A DNA stretch of 7,135 nucleotides from an uncultured Lachnospiraceae bacterium (GCA_946537585.1 CAMNFX010000068.1:1-7135), one strand, 5' to 3'; shown: positions 1-6,349, numbered from the stretch's first letter. Numbers and translations are program-made. The notes: generated from the sequence alone by a model not told the origin.

Positions 1-128
1 GGTACTCCGCTATATCTTAAAAATGATCATAATTACGAAGGTTGACACCTTTGAAAACCCTTTATTTATGTAATAACCCCTATAAATATGTTGATAATGA
101 CATATTCGAGATGGACTTCCGGAACATC
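1..128. other. AT-rich segment of foreign character abutting the ATPase gene
   Basis: Bases 1-120 contain 39 G or C (about 33%), while the genes that follow are clearly GC-rich. The stretch has the look of an intergenic region or the edge of a mobile element. It holds a short inverted repeat (AAGGT at 38-42, ACCTT at 47-51, four bases between) and two similar AT-rich blocks at about 58-76 and 77-98. Two frames are open from the window start, ending at stop codons at 43-45 and 71-73. Either could be the tail of an upstream gene, but both are too short to identify. From about 129 the sequence becomes an ordinary CpaF coding region in mid-domain. I infer a recombination or insertion junction, or an assembly join; the sequence alone cannot tell which. 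Confidence 0.6.
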
Positions 129-797
129 GGGACCGGGTCCGGGAAGACCACCTTTCTCAATGCACTCTCCGATTTTATTCCGAAGGATGAGAGGATCATC
201 ACGATTGAGGATAATGCCGAACTCCAGATCAGAGGGGTCCCCAACCTGGTGCGCCTGGAGGCGCGCCGGCCCAATGAAGAAGGAGAGGGGCAGATCACCA
301 TACGTGACCTGATCCGTGCCAGCCTGAGGATGCGTCCGGACAGGATCATTGTCGGAGAAGTCAGAGGCGAGGAAACCATTGATATGCTTCAGAGCCTTAA
401 CACGGGACATGACGGTTCACTCAGCACCGGTCACGGCAATTCCCCGCGGGATATGCTCTCCAGGCTTGAAACGATGGTATTGATGGATCTGGAGATTCCG
501 ATCGCCGCCATCCGGCGGCAGATAGCTTCCGGAATCGACATCATGATCCATCTTTCCAGAATGAGAGATCGTTCCAGGCGGGTACTGGAGATCATCGAGA
601 TCGACGGCTACGATATGCAGACCGGCGAGATCCTTACCCATACGCTCTATGAGTTTCAGGAGCAGGGGGAAGACGCCCGGGGACGGCTGCAGGGAAGTCT
701 TGTCAGGACAGGTTCACTGAAAAACCGCGGAAAGCTGCTTAGGGCGGGTATCTCATTGGATGATCAAAGATCCGGGGAGGATAAGCATGAAAAATAA
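42..797 (+). CDS. cpaF: CpaF/TadA-family pilus assembly ATPase, C-terminal catalytic part (5' truncated or chimeric)
   Basis: This is the motor ATPase of Tad/Flp pili, a cytoplasmic hexameric secretion ATPase of the type II/IV superfamily (T2SSE). Numbering from the TTG at 42, a Walker A loop GTGSGKTT lies at residues 30-37, an Asp box (IITIEDNAE) at 52-60, Walker B (RIIVGEVRG) at 101-109 and a His box ([13 protein letters not shown]) at 122-134, followed by the usual arginine-rich region and C-terminal helices. Family members are normally around 400 residues or more with a large N-terminal domain before Walker A; only about 29 residues precede it here, and they are AT-rich and unlike the family. 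The first Walker A glycine is replaced by Ile29. Authentic homology can be supported only from about base 129, so the TTG at 42 is just the formal start and has no ribosome binding site I can see. The gene overlaps the TadB start by 11 bases. The family call is very firm; that the product is a functional protein is doubtful. Confidence 0.9.
   Translation: MTPLKTLYLCNNPYKYVDNDIFEMDFRNIGTGSGKTTFLNALSDFIPKDERIITIEDNAELQIRGVPNLVRLEARRPNEEGEGQITIRDLIRASLRMRPDRIIVGEVRGEETIDMLQSLNTGHDGSLSTGHGNSPRDMLSRLETMVLMDLEIPIAAIRRQIASGIDIMIHLSRMRDRSRRVLEIIEIDGYDMQTGEILTHTLYEFQEQGEDARGRLQGSLVRTGSLKNRGKLLRAGISLDDQRSGEDKHEK
774..780 (+). promoter_or_regulatory. Ribosome binding site deciding the TadB start
   Basis: GGGGAGG lies six bases before the ATG at 787, inside the end of the ATPase gene. 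It favours 787 over the in-frame ATG at 760, which has no comparable site. Confidence 0.75.
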
Positions 798-1590
798 AGG
801 CTCCGGGAAGCGGGGAGGAAGTGTGTCAGCCGCCCCGGGTACAGGACGGATGCCGGACTATTCGGCATACATCCTGTCAAAAAAGGAGGCTGCACTGCTG
901 GTCGGCGCAGGGACTGGCCTGACGGCGGCTGTCAGTTATCTTTTCTACCGGTCCTGGATCGCTTTTGTGATCCTGCTGCCGCTGGTATGGCTGACCGTGA
1001 GAGAGGGCCGGGAGTATTTCCGCCTCCGCAGGCAGCGCCTGATGAGAGGAAGATTCCTGGCCGGTATGGAACTGGTCACCATGTCGCTCCGGTCCGGATA
1101 TGCGGTCGAAAATGCCTTCAGGGAGGCGCTTCGTGAATTGAAGCGGCTCTATGAGGAAGATGACTTTATCGTGACCGAGTTCAGGCACATCGTAAGAGGG
1201 ATCGACCTGAATGAGACGATCGAGAATCTGCTCACGGATCTGGGAGAACGCAGTGATGTGGAAGATATCCGGAGTTTCGCTCAGATCTTTACAGCTGCCA
1301 AGCGGACCGGCGGTGACCTGATCGCGGTGATCCGGAATACGGTGGTAAGCATGCAGCAAAAGGACGAAACGCTCTCCGAGATCGAGACGGTCCTGGCGGG
1401 GAAGAAACTGGAACAGAGGATCATGTGCCTGGCGCCTGTTATGATCCTTGGCTATGTTTCTCTCACCTCTCCCGAGTCGCTGGAGGTCATGTACCATTCA
1501 AAGGCGGGGATCGCGGTAATGACAGTCTGCCTGCTGGTCTATGCAGCAGCGGTCATCTGGAGCAGCCGGATCATGGACATCCGTATCTGA
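787..1590 (+). CDS. tadB: TadB-like pilus platform protein (type II secretion F domain)
   Basis: The 267-residue product is an inner-membrane platform protein of Tad pili. With TadC it couples the cytoplasmic ATPase to pilin polymerisation. After a basic, Gly/Ser-rich cytoplasmic tail (1-30), hydrophobic segments occur at about 35-71. A cytoplasmic T2SSF helical domain follows at about 88-205, with the typical start [16 protein letters not shown]. Two C-terminal membrane helices lie at about 211-227 and 240-258, and the protein ends in IMDIRI, as TadB homologues commonly do. Length and topology are normal for TadB. ATG 787 is chosen because of the GGGGAGG just upstream; starting at 760 would add nine residues. 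The start lies within the last codons of the ATPase gene, which suggests translational coupling, and TadC follows after 13 bases. No odd features are seen. Confidence 0.9.
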   Translation: MKNKGSGKRGGSVSAAPGTGRMPDYSAYILSKKEAALLVGAGTGLTAAVSYLFYRSWIAFVILLPLVWLTVREGREYFRLRRQRLMRGRFLAGMELVTMSLRSGYAVENAFREALRELKRLYEEDDFIVTEFRHIVRGIDLNETIENLLTDLGERSDVEDIRSFAQIFTAAKRTGGDLIAVIRNTVVSMQQKDETLSEIETVLAGKKLEQRIMCLAPVMILGYVSLTSPESLEVMYHSKAGIAVMTVCLLVYAAAVIWSSRIMDIRI

Positions 1591-1603
1591 GGTTTTTAGG
1601 CGA

Positions 1604-2974
1604 ATGAAGATCGAGCTGAAAGGTCTGATGCGCAGGCCGGCATCATTTTTGAATGACCGGCTGGGCATCGGGAAGAAGGATGCCGACCAGACGCTGCGGG
1701 AGGACCTGCTGACTCTGGCCGGGGGCAGGCGCGGCGCAGTGGAGGAATACTATCAGTCCCGTACTGAAAATATGCTCTGGATGGGACTGGGCGGCGTTCT
1801 CTTGGCCGTCGTGCTGATCGTCAACGGAATGACGGAAGATCTTTCCCTGCGTGAAGGGAGGATCCAGCGGCCTGATTATGGGAGCGATCCGAGGGAGACC
1901 GTTCTCGAGGCATCCGCGGAAGGAACAAAGGAAACCGGAACGGTGAACCTTGAGATCTCCCAGCGCCAGTACACGCGGGCTGAGAAAGAAAAGCTTCTCA
2001 ATGCAGCCATTGCGGAACTGGAGCAGGTATATCTGGGGGAGAACACGGATCCTGACGAGGTGCGTTCAGACCTGAGTCTTCCGGAAGTCCTTCAAAACGG
2101 CAGCGTTAAGGTGCAGTACCTGATGATGCCCTATGGGATCATCTCCGAACAGGGGAAGATCATGACCCTGCCTCCCGATGAAGGGACCGTAGTCGAGATC
2201 CGTGCGGATCTGGAATGCCAGGGAACGGCAAAAAGCCGTGAGATGTCCGTCCACATCTTTCCCGGTATTCTTTCTGAGGACGAACAGTTCTGGAAAGATG
2301 TAGGAACCGCGGCGAAGGAGGCTGAAAGCAGCCGGGGAGAGGAGGAGTTTATGACCCTGCCCTCCTCGGTGGGCGGTCAGCGTATCCAGTGGTCTTATCC
2401 CAAAGATCACAGCTTCTGGTTTTTTGCTTTTCTGTGTGCTATGATGCCGTTTTTCTGGCTGGTACGCGCCGATCAGCAGATTAGGGAACAGGCCGGTAAG
2501 AGGCAGGATGAACTTCGCGAAGATTATCCGGATCTCGTCTGGAAAATGACACTGCTCATGGGAGCGGGTCTGACCATCAGCGGTGCCTTCGGCAGGATCG
2601 CAGGAGAGTATATGAAACAGCGGCAGAAGGGCGGAGATGCGGTGAAAAGCAGATACGCCTATGAGGAGATGGTCTACTCATGCCGTGAGATGAAGAGCGG
2701 AGTGCCGGAAGGCAAAGCGTACGAGAATTTCGGGCGGCGTTGCCAGATCGCCTGCTATATCCGGCTTGGCTCACTGTTGTCGCAGAACCTGAAAAAGGGC
2801 TCCCGTGGACTGGCATCCACCCTGGAAAAGGAAGCAGTCTCATCCCTGGAGATGAGAAGAAACGAGGCCAGGAAAAAGGGGGAGAAGGCAGCAGCCAGGC
2901 TGCTGCTTCCCATGGTTCTGATGCTTGGCGTAGTCATGGCGGTGCTGACAGTGCCCGCTTTCCTGTCAATGTGA
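1604..2974 (+). CDS. tadC: TadC-like pilus platform protein with large extracytoplasmic insert
   Basis: The 456-residue product is the probable partner of TadB in the inner-membrane platform. It has a charged N-terminal region (1-55), a first membrane helix at about 57-74, a polar region of about 195 residues (75-268), a second helix at about 269-286, a T2SSF-type helical domain at about 310-420 (DYPDLVWKMTLLMGAGLTISGAF at its start is typical of TadC) and a last helix at about 432-453. Classical TadC proteins are roughly 300 residues, so the insert accounts for the extra length. If the T2SSF domain is cytoplasmic, the insert faces outside the cell. Its second half (about 155-220) reads like an atrophied bacterial Ig-like domain. 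ATG 1604 has a weak TGAGG (1588-1592) and AGGCGA upstream; an in-frame extension to 1541 would overlap TadB deeply and lacks a site. The C-terminal assignment is secure; the role of the insert is unknown. Confidence 0.85.
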   Translation: MKIELKGLMRRPASFLNDRLGIGKKDADQTLREDLLTLAGGRRGAVEEYYQSRTENMLWMGLGGVLLAVVLIVNGMTEDLSLREGRIQRPDYGSDPRETVLEASAEGTKETGTVNLEISQRQYTRAEKEKLLNAAIAELEQVYLGENTDPDEVRSDLSLPEVLQNGSVKVQYLMMPYGIISEQGKIMTLPPDEGTVVEIRADLECQGTAKSREMSVHIFPGILSEDEQFWKDVGTAAKEAESSRGEEEFMTLPSSVGGQRIQWSYPKDHSFWFFAFLCAMMPFFWLVRADQQIREQAGKRQDELREDYPDLVWKMTLLMGAGLTISGAFGRIAGEYMKQRQKGGDAVKSRYAYEEMVYSCREMKSGVPEGKAYENFGRRCQIACYIRLGSLLSQNLKKGSRGLASTLEKEAVSSLEMRRNEARKKGEKAAARLLLPMVLMLGVVMAVLTVPAFLSM

Positions 2975-3022
2975 GAAAGGTTTTCTTCCCGGACACATCG
3001 ACACCTGTAGATGCGTTCGGAA

Positions 3023-3028
3023 AAGGAG
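3023..3028 (+). promoter_or_regulatory. Ribosome binding site of the Flp pilin
   Basis: AAGGAG five bases before the ATG at 3034. It is the best-matched site in the first half of the window, in keeping with a highly translated pilin, and it rules out the long upstream in-frame extension. Confidence 0.8.
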
Positions 3029-3033
3029 AAAAC

Positions 3034-3210
3034 ATGGCATCCGGAAAAAAGATCAAAAAATTTCTGAAGGAAGAGGATGGCGTAACGGTAATTGAGATCA
3101 TACTGGTATTGGTGGTATTGATCTCTTTGGTGCTTCTCTTCAAGAAACAGCTGACAAGTCTTGTAAATACGCTGCTGAGCAAGGTGACCAGCCAGAGTAA
3201 TTCTGTCTGA
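3034..3210 (+). CDS. flp: Flp-type prepilin (Flp1-like), 58 residues
   Basis: This is the major structural subunit candidate of the pilus. The precursor has a short basic leader (residues 1-16, MASGKKIKKFLKEEDG), then the class-specific cleavage motif G16|V17 with glutamate at mature position 5 (G|VTVIE, Glu21). A hydrophobic helix follows at about 19-36, then a short polar tail (KKQLTSLVNTLLSKVTSQSNSV). The mature pilin would be only 42 residues, almost entirely one alpha helix, as in Flp pilins. The ATG is fixed by AAGGAG at 3023-3028. It lies 59 bases after the TadC-like gene and is followed by a structured 149-base spacer, a layout that could let the pilin be made in excess over downstream proteins. 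The prepilin peptidase at 5903-6349 is the obvious processing enzyme. The motif and position in the operon make the call strong despite the small size. Confidence 0.9.
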   Translation: MASGKKIKKFLKEEDGVTVIEIILVLVVLISLVLLFKKQLTSLVNTLLSKVTSQSNSV

Positions 3211-3238
3211 TGCATCGGCATCTTCTCAAAGCAGGTTT

Positions 3239-3257
3239 GCAGGGACCCGGCAGGGAC
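3239..3257 (+). repeat. Direct repeat GCAGGGAC x2
   Basis: Two exact 8-base copies, at 3239-3246 and 3250-3257, separated by three bases. They lie in the pilin-DUF5702 spacer. They are short enough to be chance, but they sit in a region dense with other repeats. Confidence 0.5.
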
Positions 3258-3271
3258 TTTTGTCCGTTCAA

Positions 3272-3288
3272 GAACGCCGGAGGCGTTC
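3272..3288 (+). promoter_or_regulatory. 7-bp perfect hairpin
   Basis: GAACGCC (3272-3278), loop GGA, GGCGTTC (3282-3288). There is no downstream T-run. It is a candidate RNA-processing or mRNA-stability element between the pilin and the next gene. Confidence 0.5.
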
Positions 3289-3345
3289 CTGATGCACCGC
3301 GCTGGGGGCGTTAAGGCCCCTTGCGCCGGCCGGGATATCCTACGG

Positions 3346-3352
3346 AAAGGAG
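3346..3352 (+). promoter_or_regulatory. Ribosome binding site of the DUF5702-type gene
   Basis: AAAGGAG with seven bases to the ATG at 3360. It decides this start over an in-frame upstream start at 3321 that lies within the hairpin-rich spacer. Confidence 0.8.
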
Positions 3353-3359
3353 CCGCTTA

Positions 3360-4931
3360 ATGGAGCGTCTGGGAAAAGGAGAAGTGAGGGGAGTGATCAC
3401 TATATTCTTTACGCTTCTTTCTGTATTTTTTATGAGTCTGCTGTTCATGCTGATGGAGTCTTCACGCTATTACGGGGTAAGGGCTCAGGCGGCAGCGATG
3501 ACTGACAGTGCGAATTTTTCGGTTTTTGCAGAATATGAGAAAGAACTGCTGACCCGCTATAACCTATTCGCACTGGACGGTTCGCGGGGAACGGGGAGGT
3601 TCTCATCGGACCGGGTGAGGGATCTGCTGAAGCAATACCTGGAGCTGAATGCAAATCCAAGGGAGGAAAGCCTGGAAGTGCTTTGTTTTGATCCCTGGCA
3701 GATGCAGCTGAAGGATGCTTCACTGACCGGGTATGCACTTTTGACAGACGGAAACGGGGAGAGCTTTTATCAGCAGGCGGTAGCCTTCATGCATGATACA
3801 CCGCTGTCTTCAACCGTCAGTGAGATCCATGAACATTATGCAGAGGCTGCACAGACAGCCCAGTCGTACCGGGAGAATTATGAGAATGCAAAAGGAGGAG
3901 ACCCGATCACAGACGCGGCAAATCAGGAGGAGGCAGCGGAGGAGGAAGCCCTGGAACAGGGTGAGATCACACCGGAGGAGATCCGGGAACGCCGAGCTAA
4001 AAATCCTCTGCCGGACCTTGCCGGAGTGATCCTGCAGGATATCCTGACCAGCGTCTGTCACGGACTGACGATCTCCGAAGGCGGTATCTCGGGAAGAGAT
4101 CTGGCCTCTGTCCATATAACAAACAAAGGGACGCTTTCGCTGCCGAATATATATGGCGGTGCGATGGACAACATGCTTTTTGAAGAGTACCTGCTCCAGA
4201 ATTTTCCTAATTTCCGGACAAACGGTGAGGAAGAGGAGGGGGAAGGCGGATCGGGAGGAGAAGGTGAGCTGTCTTATCAGCTGGAATATATCCTGTCCGG
4301 GAAGAGAACAGACCGGGCCAACCTGAAGGAGACCGCGCTGAAGCTTCTGGCAATCAGGGAAGCGTTCAACTATGCGGCCTCCCAGACAAATCCTGAGATG
4401 ACCGCGGCCTGCGGCAGACTTGCCTCCGTGATCATCGGATGGACCGGAAACGTAGCCCTGGTTGAATCTCTGACACAGGCCCTGCTGATCGGCTGGTGCT
4501 ACGGAGAGAGTATCCTCGATGTCAAAAATCTGATGCACGGCGCCCTGGTGCCGGTCATGAAGGAAACTGGACAATGGCAGCTGACACTTGAAAGGCTTGG
4601 ACATGTCAGGGAGATGCTTGCCGATGATACTCCTTATGGATCAGAAGGGCTGCGCTACAAGGAATATCTGCTGATCCTCCTGAATATGACGCCTCTTCGC
4701 CTTCAGAAGCAAAGAGGGTTGGATATGATCGAGATGTGTGTGCGCAGTGCGCCGGGCATGTCACAGTTTCATGTAAACAATTGCATCGTAGCTATGAAAT
4801 CCGGAACCGAATGGACGGCAAAACCTCTTTTTGCCAGAGTTCCGGCGGCCTTCCTGTTCATTATGCCGTCTGACTGGAGCATGACTGTGAAGGGCGGGTT
4901 TTCCTATACGACGGTCAGAAAAGGGGCGTGA
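3360..4931 (+). CDS. DUF5702-type membrane-anchored Tad-locus protein
   Basis: The 523-residue protein begins with a short charged tail and one hydrophobic helix at about 11-32 (GVITIFFTLLSVFFMSLLFM). The motif run MESSRYYGVRAQAAAMTDSA and then FAEYEKELLTRYNLFALD (about 33-73) follows. This N-terminal signature is what I recognise as the DUF5702 family, common in clostridial Tad loci, and it resembles TadG-like proteins in placement. The long remainder should lie outside the membrane. It includes a Glu/Ala-rich segment (about 188-222), a Gly/Glu-rich low-complexity linker (about 288-303) and a helical C-terminal half (about 305-470) ending in a short beta-like tail. The helix is preceded by RG|VITIF, which lacks glutamate at +5, so processing by the prepilin peptidase is not expected. 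Biochemical function is unknown; a pilus-base or surface role is inferred from context. The ATG has AAAGGAG at 3346-3352. Confidence 0.8.
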   Translation: MERLGKGEVRGVITIFFTLLSVFFMSLLFMLMESSRYYGVRAQAAAMTDSANFSVFAEYEKELLTRYNLFALDGSRGTGRFSSDRVRDLLKQYLELNANPREESLEVLCFDPWQMQLKDASLTGYALLTDGNGESFYQQAVAFMHDTPLSSTVSEIHEHYAEAAQTAQSYRENYENAKGGDPITDAANQEEAAEEEALEQGEITPEEIRERRAKNPLPDLAGVILQDILTSVCHGLTISEGGISGRDLASVHITNKGTLSLPNIYGGAMDNMLFEEYLLQNFPNFRTNGEEEEGEGGSGGEGELSYQLEYILSGKRTDRANLKETALKLLAIREAFNYAASQTNPEMTAACGRLASVIIGWTGNVALVESLTQALLIGWCYGESILDVKNLMHGALVPVMKETGQWQLTLERLGHVREMLADDTPYGSEGLRYKEYLLILLNMTPLRLQKQRGLDMIEMCVRSAPGMSQFHVNNCIVAMKSGTEWTAKPLFARVPAAFLFIMPSDWSMTVKGGFSYTTVRKGA

Positions 4932-4955
4932 CCGGCTCGGACGAGGTAAGAAAGA

Positions 4956-5906
4956 GTGTTTTTCCGGATACTGATCCATATTTCCGTCCTGGTAAGTGGT
5001 TTGAGATCACATATTCAAATTTTAAGAAAGGAGTTGCTCTCTCCCGTAAAAAATACTTTCTTTATTTGGACAAACGGAAAAGTCTGGGATCAGCAAACAT
5101 CCCCCGAAGGAAGAACACTCTTTCGTGCCCCGTCCGATACAAAAACGATACCTGCCAGCCTGACGGCGGAGACGGCTGTTGCCCTACCGGTCTTTTTTGT
5201 CTGTATGCTGGCGCTGATGCAGTACCTGGAGGTGATCCGGGCAGCTTCCGTCCAGGGAAGTCTTCTTTCCAGAACGGCGCAGGAGATGGCGGTCGCGGCA
5301 TACACAACGGAATATACAGGCGAAGAATCTCCTTTCCCGGCTCTGCTGAATGCCGGTTATGCGCTGGCCAGAATTGAAAGCGAGGCCAGGTCAGACAGGA
5401 TCAGGAACCGGAATATACTGCTGTCCTCTTTCCCGGATGAGAATAAAAATATTGATCTGGTGATGACATACCAGATCAAAAGCGCAGTTGGTATGGTCTC
5501 ACTGCCAGGATATTTCTGGGTGCAGCGCGCCTGTGTCCGCAGCTGGACAGGACGCGAAGGCTCCGGAGAGGCCTCCGCCGATACAGGGGAAGACGGAAGC
5601 AGTCATGTATATGTGACCGAACATGGCACGGTCTATCACCGTGACCTGAACTGCAAGTATATCCGCCTCTCTATACGGCCGGCATCCATGGAACAGGTAA
5701 AAGCTGCCAGAAACAACAACGGTGAGATCTACCACAAATGTGAGTACTGCGGCGGAAAAGAAAGTGGTGTCTACTACATCACCGATGACGGAAACCGGTA
5801 TCACACATCCCTGGAATGCAGCGCACTTAAAAGGACCATCCAGGAAGTTCCGCTCTCAGAGACCGGGTCGCTTCGCCCATGTTCCCACTGCGGAGGTGTC
5901 CATTGA
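4956..5906 (+). CDS. tadE: TadE-like pseudopilin with two C-terminal Cys/His (putative zinc) modules
   Basis: From GTG 4956 the product is 316 residues. The TadE-like element is SLTAETAVALPVFFVCMLAL at 68-87, with glutamate (E72) five residues after a possible A67|S68 cleavage site; the membrane helix runs about 74-96. An extracytoplasmic region follows. Residues 218-267 and 272-314 are two related modules, each with YH-x4-C and a later CxxCGG: H228, C233, C262, C265 and H283, C288, C309, C312. Each offers one His and three Cys as metal ligands. Similar modules occur at the C-termini of various Firmicutes secreted or competence-associated proteins, from memory. The start is uncertain: no ATG occurs before the helix, GTG 4956 has GAGG at 4943-4946, and a strong AAAGGAG at 5027-5033 abuts a TTG. 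The gene overlaps the peptidase start by four bases. TadE-like identity is well supported; the module function is inferred. Confidence 0.8.
   Translation: MFFRILIHISVLVSGLRSHIQILRKELLSPVKNTFFIWTNGKVWDQQTSPEGRTLFRAPSDTKTIPASLTAETAVALPVFFVCMLALMQYLEVIRAASVQGSLLSRTAQEMAVAAYTTEYTGEESPFPALLNAGYALARIESEARSDRIRNRNILLSSFPDENKNIDLVMTYQIKSAVGMVSLPGYFWVQRACVRSWTGREGSGEASADTGEDGSSHVYVTEHGTVYHRDLNCKYIRLSIRPASMEQVKAARNNNGEIYHKCEYCGGKESGVYYITDDGNRYHTSLECSALKRTIQEVPLSETGSLRPCSHCGGVH
5027..5033 (+). promoter_or_regulatory. Strong Shine-Dalgarno-like site without a well-placed start codon
   Basis: AAAGGAG is directly followed by TTG at 5034, in frame with the TadE-like gene, but with no spacer. No ATG or GTG follows at normal distance. 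It may mark an altered or remnant start of the pseudopilin. Confidence 0.35.
5607..5897 (+). repeat. Protein-level tandem duplication (two zinc-type modules)
   Basis: The segments 5607-5756 and 5769-5897 encode two copies of a module with the order V-Y-(V/Y)-x-T-(x)n-G-x-x-YH-x4-C ... C-x2-C-G-G. The distance from the His to the first Cys of CxxC is 34 residues in copy one and 26 in copy two, so the copies have diverged. Confidence 0.75.
5892..5896 (+). promoter_or_regulatory. Ribosome binding site of the prepilin peptidase
   Basis: GGAGG with six bases to TTG 5903, embedded in the last codons of the TadE-like gene. It favours TTG 5903 over ATG 5879. Confidence 0.7.
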
Positions 5907-6349
5907 CCGCGGGACTGCGGGAGATAAGCACCGGAGATCTGCTCTGTCTTATCTTTCTGCTGCTTAATACGGTGTCTGACGTCAGGAAACGCAGGATCTG
6001 GTGGCCGGGCTGTGCGGCCGGGGCACTTGCCGGCTTGCTGGTCCGGCTATCGGGAGGAACATCAGGGCTGATCGCAGCCCTGTTTCCGGGACTGCTTCCG
6101 GGTTTACTGATGACCGGCTTCGCCCTGATCGCAGAACAGGAAGTTGGCCTTGGAGACGGACTGGTTCTGCTCGCCTGCGGAACAATGACCGATCCGGAAA
6201 GAGTTTTTGGAATGGTGTTTGCCGCGCTCTGTCTGGCCGGGATCTATGGCCTGTTTTTACTGCTGTTCCGGAAGAAGGACAGAAAAGAGAGCTTTCCCTT
6301 TATCCCGTTTCTTCTGGCAGGAATGATACTGACCATTATTTTGGGATGA
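5903..6349 (+). CDS. tadV: TadV/CpaA-type prepilin peptidase (A24 aspartic protease)
   Basis: This polytopic membrane aspartyl protease cleaves type IV-type prepilin leaders on the cytoplasmic side. The 148-residue protein is nearly all hydrophobic helices, with the two catalytic aspartates in family context. Asp26 lies in SDVRKRRI after the first helix, and Asp85 lies in the GLGD motif (82-85, VGLGDGLVLL). The small size, lacking the N-terminal methyltransferase domain of PilD enzymes, is typical of TadV/CpaA. I chose TTG 5903, with GGAGG at 5892-5896; its codon overlaps the TadE-like stop as TTGA, a layout for translational coupling. ATG 5879 would add eight residues and has no clear site. 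Likely substrates are the Flp pilin at 3034-3210 and the TadE-like proteins on either side. The call is strong. Confidence 0.88.
   Translation: MTAGLREISTGDLLCLIFLLLNTVSDVRKRRIWWPGCAAGALAGLLVRLSGGTSGLIAALFPGLLPGLLMTGFALIAEQEVGLGDGLVLLACGTMTDPERVFGMVFAALCLAGIYGLFLLLFRKKDRKESFPFIPFLLAGMILTIILG

Larger units (their letters stand above)
3211..3359 (+). promoter_or_regulatory. Structured non-coding spacer after the pilin gene
   Basis: No credible gene lies in this 149-base gap. It contains a direct repeat GCAGGGAC (3239-3246 and 3250-3257) and a 4-bp hairpin GGAC-TTTT-GTCC (3254-3265). There is also a perfect 7-bp hairpin GAACGCC-GGA-GGCGTTC (3272-3288) and a GC-rich hairpin GGGGC/GCCCC (3305-3320). 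The segment CGTTC (3265-3269) can also pair with GAACG (3272-3276), competing with the 7-bp hairpin. None is followed by a T-run, so a standard terminator is not supported. RNA stabilisation of the pilin message or partial attenuation is my inference. Confidence 0.5.

Noticed and set aside
42..76. TTGACA at 42-47 as a -35 promoter box for the operon
   Set aside because: No good -10 box lies 16-18 bases downstream; the nearest AT-rich hexamers match poorly or are badly spaced. In DNA this AT-rich, such a match can be chance.
877..1497. Minus-strand open frame opposite TadB
   Set aside because: It is a shadow frame: TadB on the + strand has a complete domain and topology match, and the minus frame has an unnatural composition.
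1541..1603. Upstream start of the TadC-like gene at 1541
   Set aside because: It would overlap TadB by 50 bases, has no ribosome binding site and encodes a shadow of the TadB C-terminus.
2740..3033. Long N-terminal extension of the pilin reading frame
   Set aside because: It overlaps the TadC-like gene in another frame; the AAGGAG at 3023-3028 and the prepilin leader fix the start at 3034.
3272..3325. Rho-independent terminator after the pilin gene
   Set aside because: The hairpins are real, but none is followed by a run of T, so read-through into the next genes is expected.
3810..4604. Long minus-strand open frame opposite the DUF5702-type gene
   Set aside because: It is a shadow of a well-supported + strand gene, with Cys/Arg/His-rich composition, no recognisable domain and no ribosome binding site.
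4928..5377. Separate gene in the alternative frame over the TadE-like gene
   Set aside because: After about 5150 it is Gly/Pro-rich shadow sequence, while the other frame encodes the clear TadE helix. Only its first part remains a question, reported as a finding.
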